Assembly: GCA_001931905.2 (NCBI GenBank)
Contig: MSJI02000764.1
Span: 1-64,000, forward strand
Length of the DNA: 64,000 nucleotides
DNA from: Cladosporium sp. IMV 00045
Lineage: Eukaryota > Ascomycota > Dothideomycetes > Cladosporiales > Cladosporiaceae
Reading direction: 5' to 3'
In this document: piece after piece, positions 1 through 10,438 of the stretch
How the letters are laid out: every line of letters begins with the position of its first letter
Position numbering within the stretch: the first letter of the stretch is position 1
Translations under genes and position numbers: made by a program
Notes under the pieces: generated by a model
What the model saw: the letters and a program-made list of their open reading frames with translations, nothing else
Database searches by the model: none
What the model was told of the DNA's origin: nothing

Positions 1-1925
1 TGATGCTGATGTGGATCATGGCGCCTGTTGCGTGGCCGACTGCGAAGCTGCTGGACTGGCTCCTCGGCGAGGACCACGGCACCATGTACAACAAGCCCGG
101 TCTCAAGACGCTGGTTCAATTGCACAAAACCTTGGGAACCACCCCTGCCGACAGGCTCATGGAAGATGAGGTCACCATCATCAGCAGTGTTTTGGACCTG
201 AAGGACAAGCCTGTCGGCGATATTATGACGCCGATGCAAGACGTGTTCATCATGAGCGCCGACACTGTTCTGGACGAGAAGATGATGGACACCATTCTCT
301 CACAAGGCTACTCGAGAATTCCGATCTATGCTCCGGACAACGCTAGGAACTTCATTGGTATGCTGCTGGTGAAGATCCTGATCACTTACGACCCTGAAGA
401 CTGCAAGAGAGTGCGTGACTTCGCGCTCGCAACTCTCCCTGAGACTGGACCTTACACCTCTTGTTTGGACATTATCAACTTCTTCCAGGAGGGCAAGTCT
501 CACATGGTGCTTGTGTCTGATTACCCTGGCCAGGACAAGGGCGCTCTTGGTGTCGTTACTCTTGAAGACGTTATCGAAGAGCTGATTGGTGAGGAAATTA
601 TTGATGAGTCGGATGTGTTCGTTGATGTTCACAAGGCTATCCGCCGACTGGCACCTGCGCCGAGACAGAAGTACGGCAAGCTTCTGGGATCTGCTGAGAG
701 CGATATTGAGGGCACTGAAGACACACCTCTGCTGCCCAAGGAGGACGGCGAACCCACGAGCAGGAAACCCAGTTTCGGCAATGGTCCTGGTACGACTTTC
801 ATGATGCGTAGGAAGAGCAGCAACGCGTCGGACTCCGCCCATGAGCAATCTCGCGCTGTGCCCGTTCGCAGCAACACGCAAGGATTGATCAAGCATCTGT
901 CACACCTCGGACCCAGCAACATGGCCTCCAAGCCGAGATCTACAAAGTACACCTCCGTCAAGATCAAGCCTGGTGTTGGCACTATTCCCGAAGGCCAAAC
1001 GACGACTACTGGTATCGATCAGCCCGGTCGTAGGGAAACAAGTCAACCATCAATCGCTGAAGAGCCTACTGCTCTTGGTCATGGCGAGGGCGCCGGCCTG
1101 CTTAAGGATGCAGGTGTGGACGCTTCCAATGGTGTTGGCGCTCTCGCAGCTGGCTACGGAACGATCACACCTGAAGCTCGTTCTCGGTCGCGTCCTCGCG
1201 TGAAGGAAGTTGAATCGCTTGCTGGAGCTGATGAGAGCGACCCTACCAAAATGTCACCTTTGATGGCCAGCAGGCTGGCGGAACAGAATGCTCACATCCC
1301 GGATGAGGAGCTGCACAAAGATGACCACGAACACGACCACGACAACATGACCAACGGAGCCGACCACAGCCGCAGCCCCAAGAACGTCACTGGCATCCAG
1401 CTCAAGGAGTCCAGCCCTCCCAAGAGCGACAGGCCCATCACCCCGCCCAAGACCTCATCCGAGCACAACAGCAACCCGCCCAGCCCCCAACATCCTCCAC
1501 GCACCAACTCCAGCGTCTCCAACAACGGCAAACTCGTCGTCGGCCCCCACCACGACGCCGACGCCAAATCCATCGACACCGAAGAAGGCACGCAGTCGCG
1601 CGACCGTTCCGTCAACCGCCGCGTCGCCCGCTCCGGCTCCATCACCGAGACCACTGTCGACATCAACGGCATGAAGAAGATGGTCCTCGACACCAACAGC
1701 AGTAGCGACGACGACAAGGCCGCCACACCCGGGCCTTGGCAGGGCTACGGCAGCAAGCCGCAGCAAATCCCCGAGGACGACGCCGAGGACAGCAAGCATG
1801 ACGAGGAGAACTCGACTGAGGCCGAGGCCAGTAAGACTGGCAGTGGCAGCGGCAGCGGTACTGCCACGCAGCAGCCGAAGAAGAAGAACAACAAGAAGAA
1901 GAACAAGAAAAAGGCAAAGCACTAA
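1..1925 (+). CDS. Mam3/CNNM-type CBS-domain membrane protein, 3' part only
   Basis: The reading frame is already open at the window edge, so the 5' part of the gene is missing; 640 residues are visible from the first ATG at 3. The first ~45 residues look like the end of the DUF21 membrane domain. A CBS pair follows at about residues 70-200, with 'VGDIMTPMQDVF' opening the first CBS and 'GALGVVTLEDVIEELIGEEI' closing the second. The C-terminal ~400 residues are low-complexity, rich in Ser, Pro, Asp and Lys, and end in a lysine-rich tail. This order (DUF21, CBS pair, long disordered tail) matches fungal Mam3/CNNM-related proteins, which in yeast sit in the vacuolar membrane and affect metal-ion (Mn, Mg) homeostasis. 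The family call is seen in the sequence; the vacuolar location and metal role are inferred from the family. Confidence 0.85.
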   Translation, partial: MLMWIMAPVAWPTAKLLDWLLGEDHGTMYNKPGLKTLVQLHKTLGTTPADRLMEDEVTIISSVLDLKDKPVGDIMTPMQDVFIMSADTVLDEKMMDTILSQGYSRIPIYAPDNARNFIGMLLVKILITYDPEDCKRVRDFALATLPETGPYTSCLDIINFFQEGKSHMVLVSDYPGQDKGALGVVTLEDVIEELIGEEIIDESDVFVDVHKAIRRLAPAPRQKYGKLLGSAESDIEGTEDTPLLPKEDGEPTSRKPSFGNGPGTTFMMRRKSSNASDSAHEQSRAVPVRSNTQGLIKHLSHLGPSNMASKPRSTKYTSVKIKPGVGTIPEGQTTTTGIDQPGRRETSQPSIAEEPTALGHGEGAGLLKDAGVDASNGVGALAAGYGTITPEARSRSRPRVKEVESLAGADESDPTKMSPLMASRLAEQNAHIPDEELHKDDHEHDHDNMTNGADHSRSPKNVTGIQLKESSPPKSDRPITPPKTSSEHNSNPPSPQHPPRTNSSVSNNGKLVVGPHHDADAKSIDTEEGTQSRDRSVNRRVARSGSITETTVDINGMKKMVLDTNSSSDDDKAATPGPWQGYGSKPQQIPEDDAEDSKHDEENSTEAEASKTGSGSGSGTATQQPKKKNNKKKNKKKAKH

Positions 1926-2900
1926 ATCTAGACTTGGGAGACTGGGCATGTTCCAACTTCTATGAGTCTAGAGTATTTCCTTGTTTCTTTGCAAGAGGAA
2001 CCTTTTCTTGGGGTGTTTCTTGGGTTGTGTACAAGTATCATCTGCGTTTTTCTTTTCTGGAATGGAAAAAATAATCGTCTGGCGCAGTTTTAGCGACGTT
2101 TGCTTTTTTTCTGTATGGATTCAAAAGAAAGGGGATTGCATTTTATCGTCTGTCATTTTCTATCCACGTTGAGCTTCTTGGTCTTGGAACCTTCTTGGTA
2201 AGTGTGTCATTCTGGCGTTTCTCGAGTTTTGCGATTTTCTCTTCTTTGTTCACGAAAGACAAACTGCTTGCATACCGCTCGTCATATCTCAGGCCGCACG
2301 TTTCCGACTTCCTTCGCCTTGAGCTTTTGCGTCTTGAAACTCTCTGGTAAGTCTGGCAATTTGTCGTTTCTTCAATTTGCGAGTTTCTTATTATTCGCAG
2401 AGGACAGGGAGCTTCCATAGGTATCTGTCGATCCTGCGACGCTTGCAAGGATTCTTCATTTCGCTTGAGCCTTGGTTTTCAGGCATTGTTTGCGACAGGT
2501 CAAATCCGCCCACGCCGCCACGACGCCACATCACGATTTTGACCAGTCTGGAAATCAATTGGGGCCATCCCCCTGCATGTTGGCATCGATTGCCCCGTCT
2601 TCATGCACTTCTACGGCGTTGTGTGATGGGCTTCGGGCGGCTGCATGTGCATGTTCTGAAGGGTTCAAGCGTCGCTTGAAACTTGAAGTGTGCCGATGTC
2701 CGCACCTCACGCTTTTCGTCTTTCGTTCGTTTGCATTGCCCTGTCGGACAAACGCTTTCGCCTGCCCGCCAAGGCTATTCCCGCACCGTCGTTTGCTCTC
2801 TGCTCGAGCTGATCATACATTTTGTCCCCGCGGCTAGGCTCTGGCGCACACAATTGCAAACCTTTAGAGGCTTTCACTGCGGCAAGAACCTAATATTTGC
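1926..2900. other. Intergenic region, no gene seen
   Basis: About 1 kb between two plus-strand genes. It holds short overlapping ORFs with no recognisable domain and several T-rich stretches near 1980-2160, as expected for a 3' UTR or terminator followed by a promoter. No RNA gene was recognised. Confidence 0.5.
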
Positions 2901-4754
2901 ATGAACACCACCAAGCTGCTTAGTCCCGTGGCCCTTGACCACAACTGCCCCCAAACGAAGATGCAGCTCGATCAATCTATCATAGACGCAGAATGCGCGC
3001 GCTTCAAAGCCGAATACGAGCGCAATGTCGCGGAAAGCGAGGCCAGACACACCAAGCGCCTGCGAGAGAGACAGAAAGAGCGGGAAGCTCGCTATGCCGC
3101 CGCTGCCGCCGCTGCCACAAACGACCGCGTCGAATCTGTCAGATCTTCTGATGGAGAGCCTTTTTCAAAGCCCATGGGAGGCGATGTTCAGGACACCACC
3201 CACGCCGCGACTTCAGACAAGCAACCTCACCTATCACCCGCGGTAGACGATCAGCAAAATGATCAGCAAGATGGAAGCCGAGCGATCACCTCAAATGAGC
3301 AGTCACGCCGAAGGCCGGCGATAGATAACTCCCAAGATGGAAGGCCCACCATCACTTCGACCGAGCAGTCTCGCCCAATACCCGTGGTGAACAGTCCCCG
3401 TGGTGCACGTAATCTGTCTCAAGAGGGCAGATCTCCGAGTCAGCATGCCGTTCGTCCCCTAGGCGATGTATTCGATATATTTTATCTATTTACATCGCAG
3501 TGGGCCCAACTAGACCCGAACCAAGGCGACGAAGATCTGAACGAGGATGCCAGTGATCTTCCTGACGGTCGCCCAGCGACGCCCCCTGCGGCGAAGAAAA
3601 GAAGAGTTTCTCGGCGAAAATCAACTCGCAGTCCCCCAATCCCTATCTACAAAGCCAAAGTAGGTTCTCTCGCGGACCAGGGTTCTGCGGAGCAGCGTTG
3701 CGCCACCGGAATGGATGAAGCTATCATGTCGAAGATCAAGAAGTGCCTCGATCGCGCTCATCACCCGAACACGTTGCCCTCAGAGGCAGACGCAGCTCAA
3801 CAATTGGCGACACGTCTGATGAGCCAACACAACGTGACTCAAGCTGAGGTCCTCCAAAGCGAAAATGTCGAGTCCCACCAACAGTATGCCGGAGAAAGCA
3901 CCGTTCTCATTGAGCGCACTGACGGCAACAAGTCCAAAGCCGTCAGAATACAGTCATTTGTTCCAGACCTTCTCTACGCCATGAGCAAGTCCTTCAACTG
4001 CAAATCGTACCATTGTACGGGCTATAGCTCGCTTGAGGTCACTTTCTACGGAATTGCGAGCAACACTGTTGCTGCGACAATGGGTTTCGAGGTAGCATAC
4101 AACTTGATCGTTGAGTGGGCGCGAGAATTGAAAGGCCCTCGCAAGAAGAACAGCTACTGTCTTGGTGCGGCAAGGGGATACACAAAAAAGGCGCTGAAAG
4201 AAAAGGCGGCCGAAGAAGACAAAGCAAAACAGGCGGAAGAAGAAATGCGAGTGCAACAAGATCAGGACCAGCCTTACAAGACATCCGCTCCCATACCCTT
4301 GGGATTCTCCAGCCGGGACTCCGCTGCGTCCATGGCCTCGACCTCACCACCCCCCGACGAGGCCCTTTTGAGTCGCTCAATGACCCCAGAGACCGACGAG
4401 GACAGAGACGAAGACAGCGGTGACGGTCGAACCGAGCTCGCTGAGCTCGATGAAGCCAATCTGGACGCTCCTGGTGTGATTCCCAACCCAGTCGAACAGC
4501 CTTTGAGGGCCAGAAGTCCTTCGCCGGAGCCTCAAGTCGCATGGAAGTCACACATGCAGCTTGTCCGATTTCAAACCACGGCCAACGAAATCGCCGACGA
4601 ATACCTCAAGTCACAAAATCAAAAAGTCTCTCATCGGAAAGCTCGTAGTCGCCCTGTCTTGGACAGCGATGCTTACAGGAAAGGAAAGAAGGATGGCAAG
4701 ACGATCGACGTACACAAGAAGACGATCGAGGGAGCACAATCTTTGGCTTGAATG
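2901..4754 (+). CDS. DUF2786-domain protein
   Basis: A single-exon ORF of 616 residues plus stop. The N-terminal third is charged and disordered (RERQKEREAR, Ala run, repeated Gln/Asp/Ser segments). At about residues 271-315 lies a DUF2786 signature: 'MSKIKKCLDRAHHPNTLPSE' followed by an Ala/Gln-rich helix and 'RLMSQHNVTQAEV'. A companion domain follows at about 340-440 (FVPDLLYAMSKSFNCKSYH, then 'FYGIASNTVAATMGFEVAYN'), of the kind usually annotated DUF7168. After that come a Lys/Glu-rich coiled-coil-like stretch and an acidic, Ser/Pro-rich tail. Function is unknown for the family. A second in-frame ATG at 2961 is a possible alternative start. The gene converges on the HeLo-like/ankyrin gene 240 bp away. 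Confidence 0.8.
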
Positions 4755-4992
4755 AGAATGAAGTCCTCCACGATACAAATTTCACTCTGTCCCCCCATGC
4801 TTCTCTACTGCGTCCGTCTCCCTAACCCTTTCAACAAGACCCCTGATCCTCAGCCGTCGTCTCTCATTACATTTTGCTCATCATCCAAAATCCTCATCGC
4901 GGGCGGTAGTACGGCCTTGGGCTACTCATCAAAAATGCTTAGCAATCGATTTTTGATGGGTTCCGTTCATCTTCCGATGGTTGTATTGGTTG

Positions 4993-7383
4993 TCATTTGC
5001 TGTAGTTTCTGACTAAAGCCTTCAAATCAGCACGCTGGGATCGCAATGCTATGTCGCGTAGGGTTGTTCTCTTGTGGGTGACGGTTTGATAGTGCCGCGG
5101 TGCTCTTGCGTTCAAGTCTGCTCCGCTTTCTAGCAGCATGCGAACAATATCAATAGAATTTTCTGGATAGTTTTTGGCCCGCCTGATCGCCAATGATAAT
5201 GGCGGTTCAGAGTGTCTCGGTCGCAGCCACGTATGTACAAGCGATTCTTCCGCATGGTCAAATAGGAACTTGACGACTTTCACGGAGTTGGAGAGTATCG
5301 CGTTGTACAAGGGACTATTTGATGTATCGCGGGACGACTTCTTGTGGGAGACGAGGTACTCCAAGAGATAAGTCACGAGCGGCAATCCATAGTGAGACAA
5401 TTGAGGTGGCATGTTGCAAGCATCACGCAGAAGACGCCATGGCAGTGAGTCACAAGCACGTCTCACTACTGGCATCCGGTCTCTGCAAAAGCACTTTGCG
5501 AATTGTGACGGTCTAGCTGGCATCAGAAGGTCGATCACGCGTTTGATAGATCCAATGCTGGGTGGAGGATAACGAAGAAGGTTCCCATGGAATAATAATG
5601 GGTAAACCAGAGGTAGCTCGCAGTGTAACTCGGCTCCATTGTTCAAAAGTGCCTCGATGATCGGCTCGGAACGGAGGGCTAGGGCAGCTCCCAAAGGGTC
5701 CCGATAGCCACAGTCCTCGTCGTCGTTGACCCAAACATCAGCATTTGGTGAGAAACCATGCTTCACCAGCGGTGCAATCAGGTAAGTATCGCGGAAGCAC
5801 ACAGCCAGTAGCAAAGCCAATCTGCTTCGTCTTTCCTGCGGCTCAGTCGTAGTGGCTGATTGAGGTACGATGGATGCGACCTGCTCTATTGCAACAAGCT
5901 CGGATAAAATGGCAGGCTGGACATGTTCTCCTGTGCAGATAAGCTCCTCCAATCTTCCTCCAATCTGTATTTTCCAATCCCGGATGAGTTTCTCACGAGT
6001 GGATCGATTCAATGGATCTGAAGTTTCCATCGGGTATCTGAACGAAACCCGTTTGGTCGTGTTTGCAGTTCGCAGATGCGCTTCGGCTGGCCTTGGTGTG
6101 CATTGGTCTGACGCTTCGCCCGGAACGGGTGAGCCTTGAGGATCTGCCGCACCTGTGGTTGACTCATCATCAGGCGATCGATCGGTGCTGTCCGTAGATG
6201 AACTCTTGCTGTCGAGATGTCGCGATCCCAGCGAAGTTTCGGCGCAGCCAGGCACAGAGTGTGGCGAAGACCTTGTGAAACCATTGTTGTCGACAGAGAT
6301 GTGCCCAACTCCGTCGATTGGGGTAAGGTGCTTCTTCGGCGATGTTTTATCTGCAGGTTGATCTGAGATCGACAGTCCTTCCATGCCACAGGCAAGTGGA
6401 TTGTCATGCGCCGCTACAGCGATCGCAATACTGCTTGTGTCCGAATCGCTACCGTTCGAACCACCATCGGGTTGACCTTCTGGACGCATATCTTCTGGTC
6501 TCGCGGGTGTATTGTCGCAGAAGGAGTCTTTAGCGAGTGTGTCGGATGACTCCTTCTTCCTTGCAACATGCACTGAAGCGGTTTCTGACTGATAGATGCC
6601 ACTGTTTCTGTCGCGAATAGAATGCAAGCTGTCCACGTTGTCGGCCCATTTTCTGATGTAAGATGCTCGATCGTCATCCGCCACGGACTCGTTATCAACT
6701 TCAGAGCCTGCGATACTGGTCTCATAGAGTGTTGTGCCACTTCGAAGGGTATCCCGAGCGATGTTCAGCAGCAAGCCTCCTTGGTACCCCTCAACATCCT
6801 TGCGACTCATGGTCGCATCCCCCTTGGTCTCAATTCTCGTCAACCGTGCGCGAAGATCTTCCAGTGCCACTGCAAGCTGTCGCAGCAAGTAATCAGGTGT
6901 CGCAAGTGCGATCTTGATGATAACGATCTGCAAAGACATGTGTAGAGCGTCTGTATGCGCCTTCGCGCGTGTGCTGAAGTCGTCGATTTGCGGGATTCGG
7001 TCTTGCAGCTTCATGTACCTCGAAGCGCGACTGAAGAAGGAGGAGCTGCCCCTTCTTAGGTCTATCAACAGTCTCCTGAGCTCTTTGAGAGTCTTGAGGC
7101 AATCGCTCACTTGACGCTCGATGGCTGCGGCCATAGTCCCATCATTGTCCCACACCAGAGAAGGATTTTGAGTCGATGTGCTCGACGGCATGCTCTCGAA
7201 TTGGCTCTGAACGTGTTCACAGGCTCTAGCAAGCTCAGTCAATGCGCTCTCGAGGCGTCTGACCCTGCCGTCGACATTTCTGGCGCCCTGGCATAGTTCG
7301 CGAATGAAGCTTCCGAGCTCGTACGCTTTCCCAGCAACGTTTGATATTACGGCGGCGGCACCAAGTATCGATAATGGCTCCAT
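4993..7383 (-). CDS. STAND-type protein: HeLo-like N-terminal domain plus ankyrin repeats
   Basis: A single ORF of 796 residues. It opens with 'MEPLSILGAAAVISNVAGKA' and continues with Arg/Leu-rich helices to about residue 190; this is the fungal STAND N-terminal (HeLo-like_N) pattern. The middle (about 220-470) is low-complexity, Ser/Asp/Pro-rich and likely disordered. The C-terminal ~250 residues carry ankyrin-like units, for example 'LVKHGFSPNADVW', 'PIIEALLNNGAELHC', 'VKVVKFLFDHAEES' and 'DIVRMLLESGADLNARAPR'. No NTPase P-loop separates the two ends, so it is a two-part protein rather than a full NLR. Relatives act in heterokaryon incompatibility and innate-immune-like death pathways; that role here is inference. 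An NLR and a patatin gene lie within 10 kb. Confidence 0.8.
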   Translation of the reverse strand: MEPLSILGAAAVISNVAGKAYELGSFIRELCQGARNVDGRVRRLESALTELARACEHVQSQFESMPSSTSTQNPSLVWDNDGTMAAAIERQVSDCLKTLKELRRLLIDLRRGSSSFFSRASRYMKLQDRIPQIDDFSTRAKAHTDALHMSLQIVIIKIALATPDYLLRQLAVALEDLRARLTRIETKGDATMSRKDVEGYQGGLLLNIARDTLRSGTTLYETSIAGSEVDNESVADDDRASYIRKWADNVDSLHSIRDRNSGIYQSETASVHVARKKESSDTLAKDSFCDNTPARPEDMRPEGQPDGGSNGSDSDTSSIAIAVAAHDNPLACGMEGLSISDQPADKTSPKKHLTPIDGVGHISVDNNGFTRSSPHSVPGCAETSLGSRHLDSKSSSTDSTDRSPDDESTTGAADPQGSPVPGEASDQCTPRPAEAHLRTANTTKRVSFRYPMETSDPLNRSTREKLIRDWKIQIGGRLEELICTGEHVQPAILSELVAIEQVASIVPQSATTTEPQERRSRLALLLAVCFRDTYLIAPLVKHGFSPNADVWVNDDEDCGYRDPLGAALALRSEPIIEALLNNGAELHCELPLVYPLLFHGNLLRYPPPSIGSIKRVIDLLMPARPSQFAKCFCRDRMPVVRRACDSLPWRLLRDACNMPPQLSHYGLPLVTYLLEYLVSHKKSSRDTSNSPLYNAILSNSVKVVKFLFDHAEESLVHTWLRPRHSEPPLSLAIRRAKNYPENSIDIVRMLLESGADLNARAPRHYQTVTHKRTTLRDIALRSQRADLKALVRNYSK

Positions 7384-7532
7384 TCTTGATTATTGGTCTT
7401 GCCCGTACGGAGTTTGCAGGATCACGGAGCAAAGTAAAGAGTCTTGTGTGCCTACGTCTCATCGTGTGAGCGCCAGTGTTGTGAAGCCGTATCTGTGTGG
7501 CTCGCTACTTGGCCCAATCAAATGCGTGAAGG

Positions 7533-7931
7533 GTGCTACTGTGCCATGCAAGAATACGTGCCCTCAAACTAGTGTCGAGAGATCCAAGGCGATCGCTTTG
7601 GCAGCTCTTCGTGAGGCAGCTGTCCGGTGGGCAATCTCCTGAATGGCTCACAGACGACTTCCTCTCCCGAGTTTCTACGGCTAAACTTAATGGGCGCCAG
7701 ATCAAGAACACCATGCGTGTGGCGATGTCCGTGGCAGCCAGTGCGAAGCGCGTTCTACATGCGAAGGAAGTTGATGTTACATTGAAGGCGTTGAGGAATT
7801 TACCGGAAGAATTCGAACAGCAGTCCAACAAGAGGAAGACAGATGGAGAGGGACCGCCTTCGAAACAAAAAAAAAAAAAAAGATGGATTCGGGATTTCAA
7901 TGCAGCTAAGGGAGGATATATCCGCAATTGA
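7533..7931 (+). pseudogene. Fragment of a fungal AAA+ ATPase (C-terminal lid region only)
   Basis: An open frame of about 130 residues without a good ATG (it opens on GTG). 'ARIRALKLVSRDPRRSLWQL' resembles the post-Walker-B segment of fungal AAA proteins (the usual 'SRIHxALKYPxLxxxxRxxIW'). 'LNGRQIKNTMRVAMSVA' is a near-perfect lid-domain motif (LNGRQIKNTVRTA). Nothing resembling Walker A, Walker B or the arginine finger is found upstream, where the divergent HeLo-like gene starts 150 bp away. The segment is therefore the tail of a lost AAA gene. An A-homopolymer of about 16 at 7866-7881 and a Lys-rich end follow. Whether it is transcribed cannot be judged. Confidence 0.6.
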
Positions 7932-8285
7932 AATACCGCTGCCCTTGCTGGTACTCCTGCTTCCGGCTCCGGCCCTCGTTCTCGCTCTGTCTGCGTGATC
8001 GTGTGAAGAAGCTATTGGAGTCAACGGACGTCGTCGGTGTTATCGAGCACGGGAAGTCCATGCTCGTACGCATGCCGTAGTCATGTACGGCGCAAAGATT
8101 GAACGAGAAAACCTCCCCTAAAACTACCTCACGGTGGTTTTGCCTCTCTTGAGCATTCAGTAAGCGACATCCTTGCTTCACATTTGAGATGATATGTGCA
8201 CAGCCACACCACGCCTTCCATCCCCGGAAGCCAGCATACAGCTTCATCCTGTATCTACGGACGGCGGTGAGATTGAGGGATCTTA

Positions 8286-8322
8286 GACGGGGCACCCCGT
8301 TTTCACTGATCTGTGTTCGTAG
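8286..8322 (-). pseudogene. 5S rRNA gene fragment (5' third)
   Basis: Read on the minus strand, about 37 bases match the 5' third of the intact 5S gene at 12935-13053, including TACGA, AG.TCAGTGAAAAC.GGG and CCCGTC. The match stops abruptly after CCCGTC. The internal promoter boxes and the 3' half are absent, so it cannot be a functional 5S gene. Confidence 0.5.
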
Positions 8323-8378
8323 GGACTCGGCCTATTTCTCAACAATTCATATCCTTAACTATTAGGTACCAGCGAAAC

Positions 8379-10438
8379 TCAAGAAACACCCTGTGCAGCG
8401 CTCCGTTGCTTCTCTTCCGCCTTCCTGTTCAAATCTGTCTCTTGCCGCTTTAACTGCTCCCTTGTAGTCCGCCCCTGATCCAGCCAATCTTCCAGATCAT
8501 GCCGTGTCTTAATGACAGGATCCGCAATGCCATGCTCAATCTTCAAATGTTCAAGGAAATCATTCTGATCGAAGAAAACCACAGGCTTGACCTGCCCGCA
8601 CTCGTCCCATATGCACAAGTAGTGATCATCGGGTAGACGTGAGGGCTGATTCCCACTGCCATTGGTCTCTTGCAAAGATGGTGGATTGCGTTGGTTGAGC
8701 GTGACTCGCCACACGTACCCGTGACTCTCGAATGCGTGCTGCCTGAGCTTTGCGCGTGAGTCGAAGGGCATCCCATCGCCGCAGATGTCTTGGCTGTTCG
8801 AATGCCTGTAGGTGCAGTTGTACACAGTCTCCGTGGCGAACTGCTCCCATCTTTCGGTGGCGGACCGCGCACGGCGAAGTTTGATCAGCTCAATGGCGCA
8901 TTTGACCAACTCCTTTTGTATGTCGTCACGATCCAGATATTCCTTCGTAGCGTCTTTGAGCACGCCTTTGGTCGTCCGACCATCGCGAGGCTCCCAATGA
9001 TCAAGATCGATGTGCAGGATATTCGGAACATTGAAGCGGAAGTAATGCAGTGTGGGCGTCCGCGGGTCGTTTCGGGTCAGCCTGATCAGCGCCCTGAGGT
9101 CTTTGTGCACCGCTTCGCTGTCTGTCGCTAGCTCAATGCTGGACTTGAAAGCCGAGAGCATGTCTTTTAGATGTGCAAACGCTTTGCCTGTTTTGTGCTC
9201 ATGCTCTGGCGTTCGGGCTTCAGACGGTGCTCCTGTGCCGATGGATAGTACCAGTATTGGAGGCTGCATGCCGTGGATCTGTGCGACGTCTTGGAATGCA
9301 ACTTTTGCCGGGTTGTTGCATCCAAGACCGCCGTCGATGTGGTCGACGGTGCCAAGTTGCACTTTCTCGAAGAAGCCCGGCGCCGCCGATGTCGCGCGCG
9401 CTGCCTTCCAAAGCAACGTATCATGGGCGGGGCCTGGGTTCAGGTGCTGTCCAGTCTCCCTGACATTACCATTCCTGGGGTCCGGGTGGTCGTAAGATCG
9501 AAACATATGTGGCTCGGGTGCGGTATTGGAACGAGATATGACTGCACTATAGATCGCGTGAGTGATGAGTTCAGATGTATCTTGGACGACAGGGAAACTT
9601 ACGTGTGACAGGCGTATTGATTGTCGTTCTGTAGCTTGACGTCGTAACGAGCACGGGCTAATTTATCCGGTTGCCCTTTCATCGGCATCGGCAGGGCATT
9701 GCTGATGACCTCTTGCAAAGCACTGTTCATGTCCGTCGTTCTGTATTTGGGACGCCGCAACTGTTTGAGGCTGAACCTCCGTGGCCTGCTGAACACTTTC
9801 TTGCCGACTATGTCATATTGGCGTAGAGCGAGGCCGATATCCATCTGCAATCGTGAGAGCATGATCGCACTCAGTCTTCGTATACATTAGCTCACGGTGC
9901 ATGGATGCTCACTGGTGTGGTTACATACCCTCCTGTGCTGGTCCCCGCGACGTAGTCGAAGTAATGATGAATTCTGAATTTTGTTTCATTGTCTTCCTTG
10001 TTGTCTGATTGCTGGTCTGCCTTGGTCGTAGTGGACGAAGTGGGAGCCTCACTAGCGCTGCTCTCATGATCATGGTCATGCTTAGTCTGACTCTCATGCT
10101 CGTCGTGCTTCCGCGCTACCCAGGGATAATGACAGCTGCTCGCACATCGGAGGAATGGTGGGCTGTTCTGAAAACGATTTAGCGACAACACTGACATGTT
10201 AATGATGAACATACTCCTTCCACTCTGTGCTCGATATCGTCCAAGCATGCAGTTTCCAGCTTTCCGATTATGCGGATCAACTCTTGCAACACGAGAAGCG
10301 AAGAGTAGCCACGAACGCCACCCCCATCTGAGAGATGTGAGCTAGTTTCATTCTGAATTCAGTACGACGGGACATACCAAGTGATAGTAAGATCTTCCGA
10401 GACCATGGACTCCGGTTCGCGGTGTCGGAGTTATGCAT
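8379..10438 (-). CDS. Patatin-like phospholipase, five exons
   Basis: Model: complement(join(8379..9546, 9603..9875, 9929..10167, 10215..10327, 10378..10438)), 617 residues, introns of 47-56 nt, all phases consistent. Exon junctions rebuild the patatin motifs. The oxyanion-hole motif 'LLSLDGGGVRGYSSLLVLQE' spans exons 1-2, the nucleophile elbow 'GTSTGGLSAIMLSRLQMDIG' spans exons 3-4, and the catalytic Asp lies in 'DGGLGCNNPA' in exon 5. The catalytic Ser-Asp dyad is intact, so lipid acyl hydrolase activity is expected. The C-terminal region has two Cys/His clusters resembling C2H2 fingers (IC..H....H and C-x4-C-x16-H-x4-H). An alternative upstream in-frame Met exists at 10582. Patatin domains occur in fungal NLR-type immune proteins, and this gene sits between two such genes; a functional link is inference. 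Confidence 0.85.
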
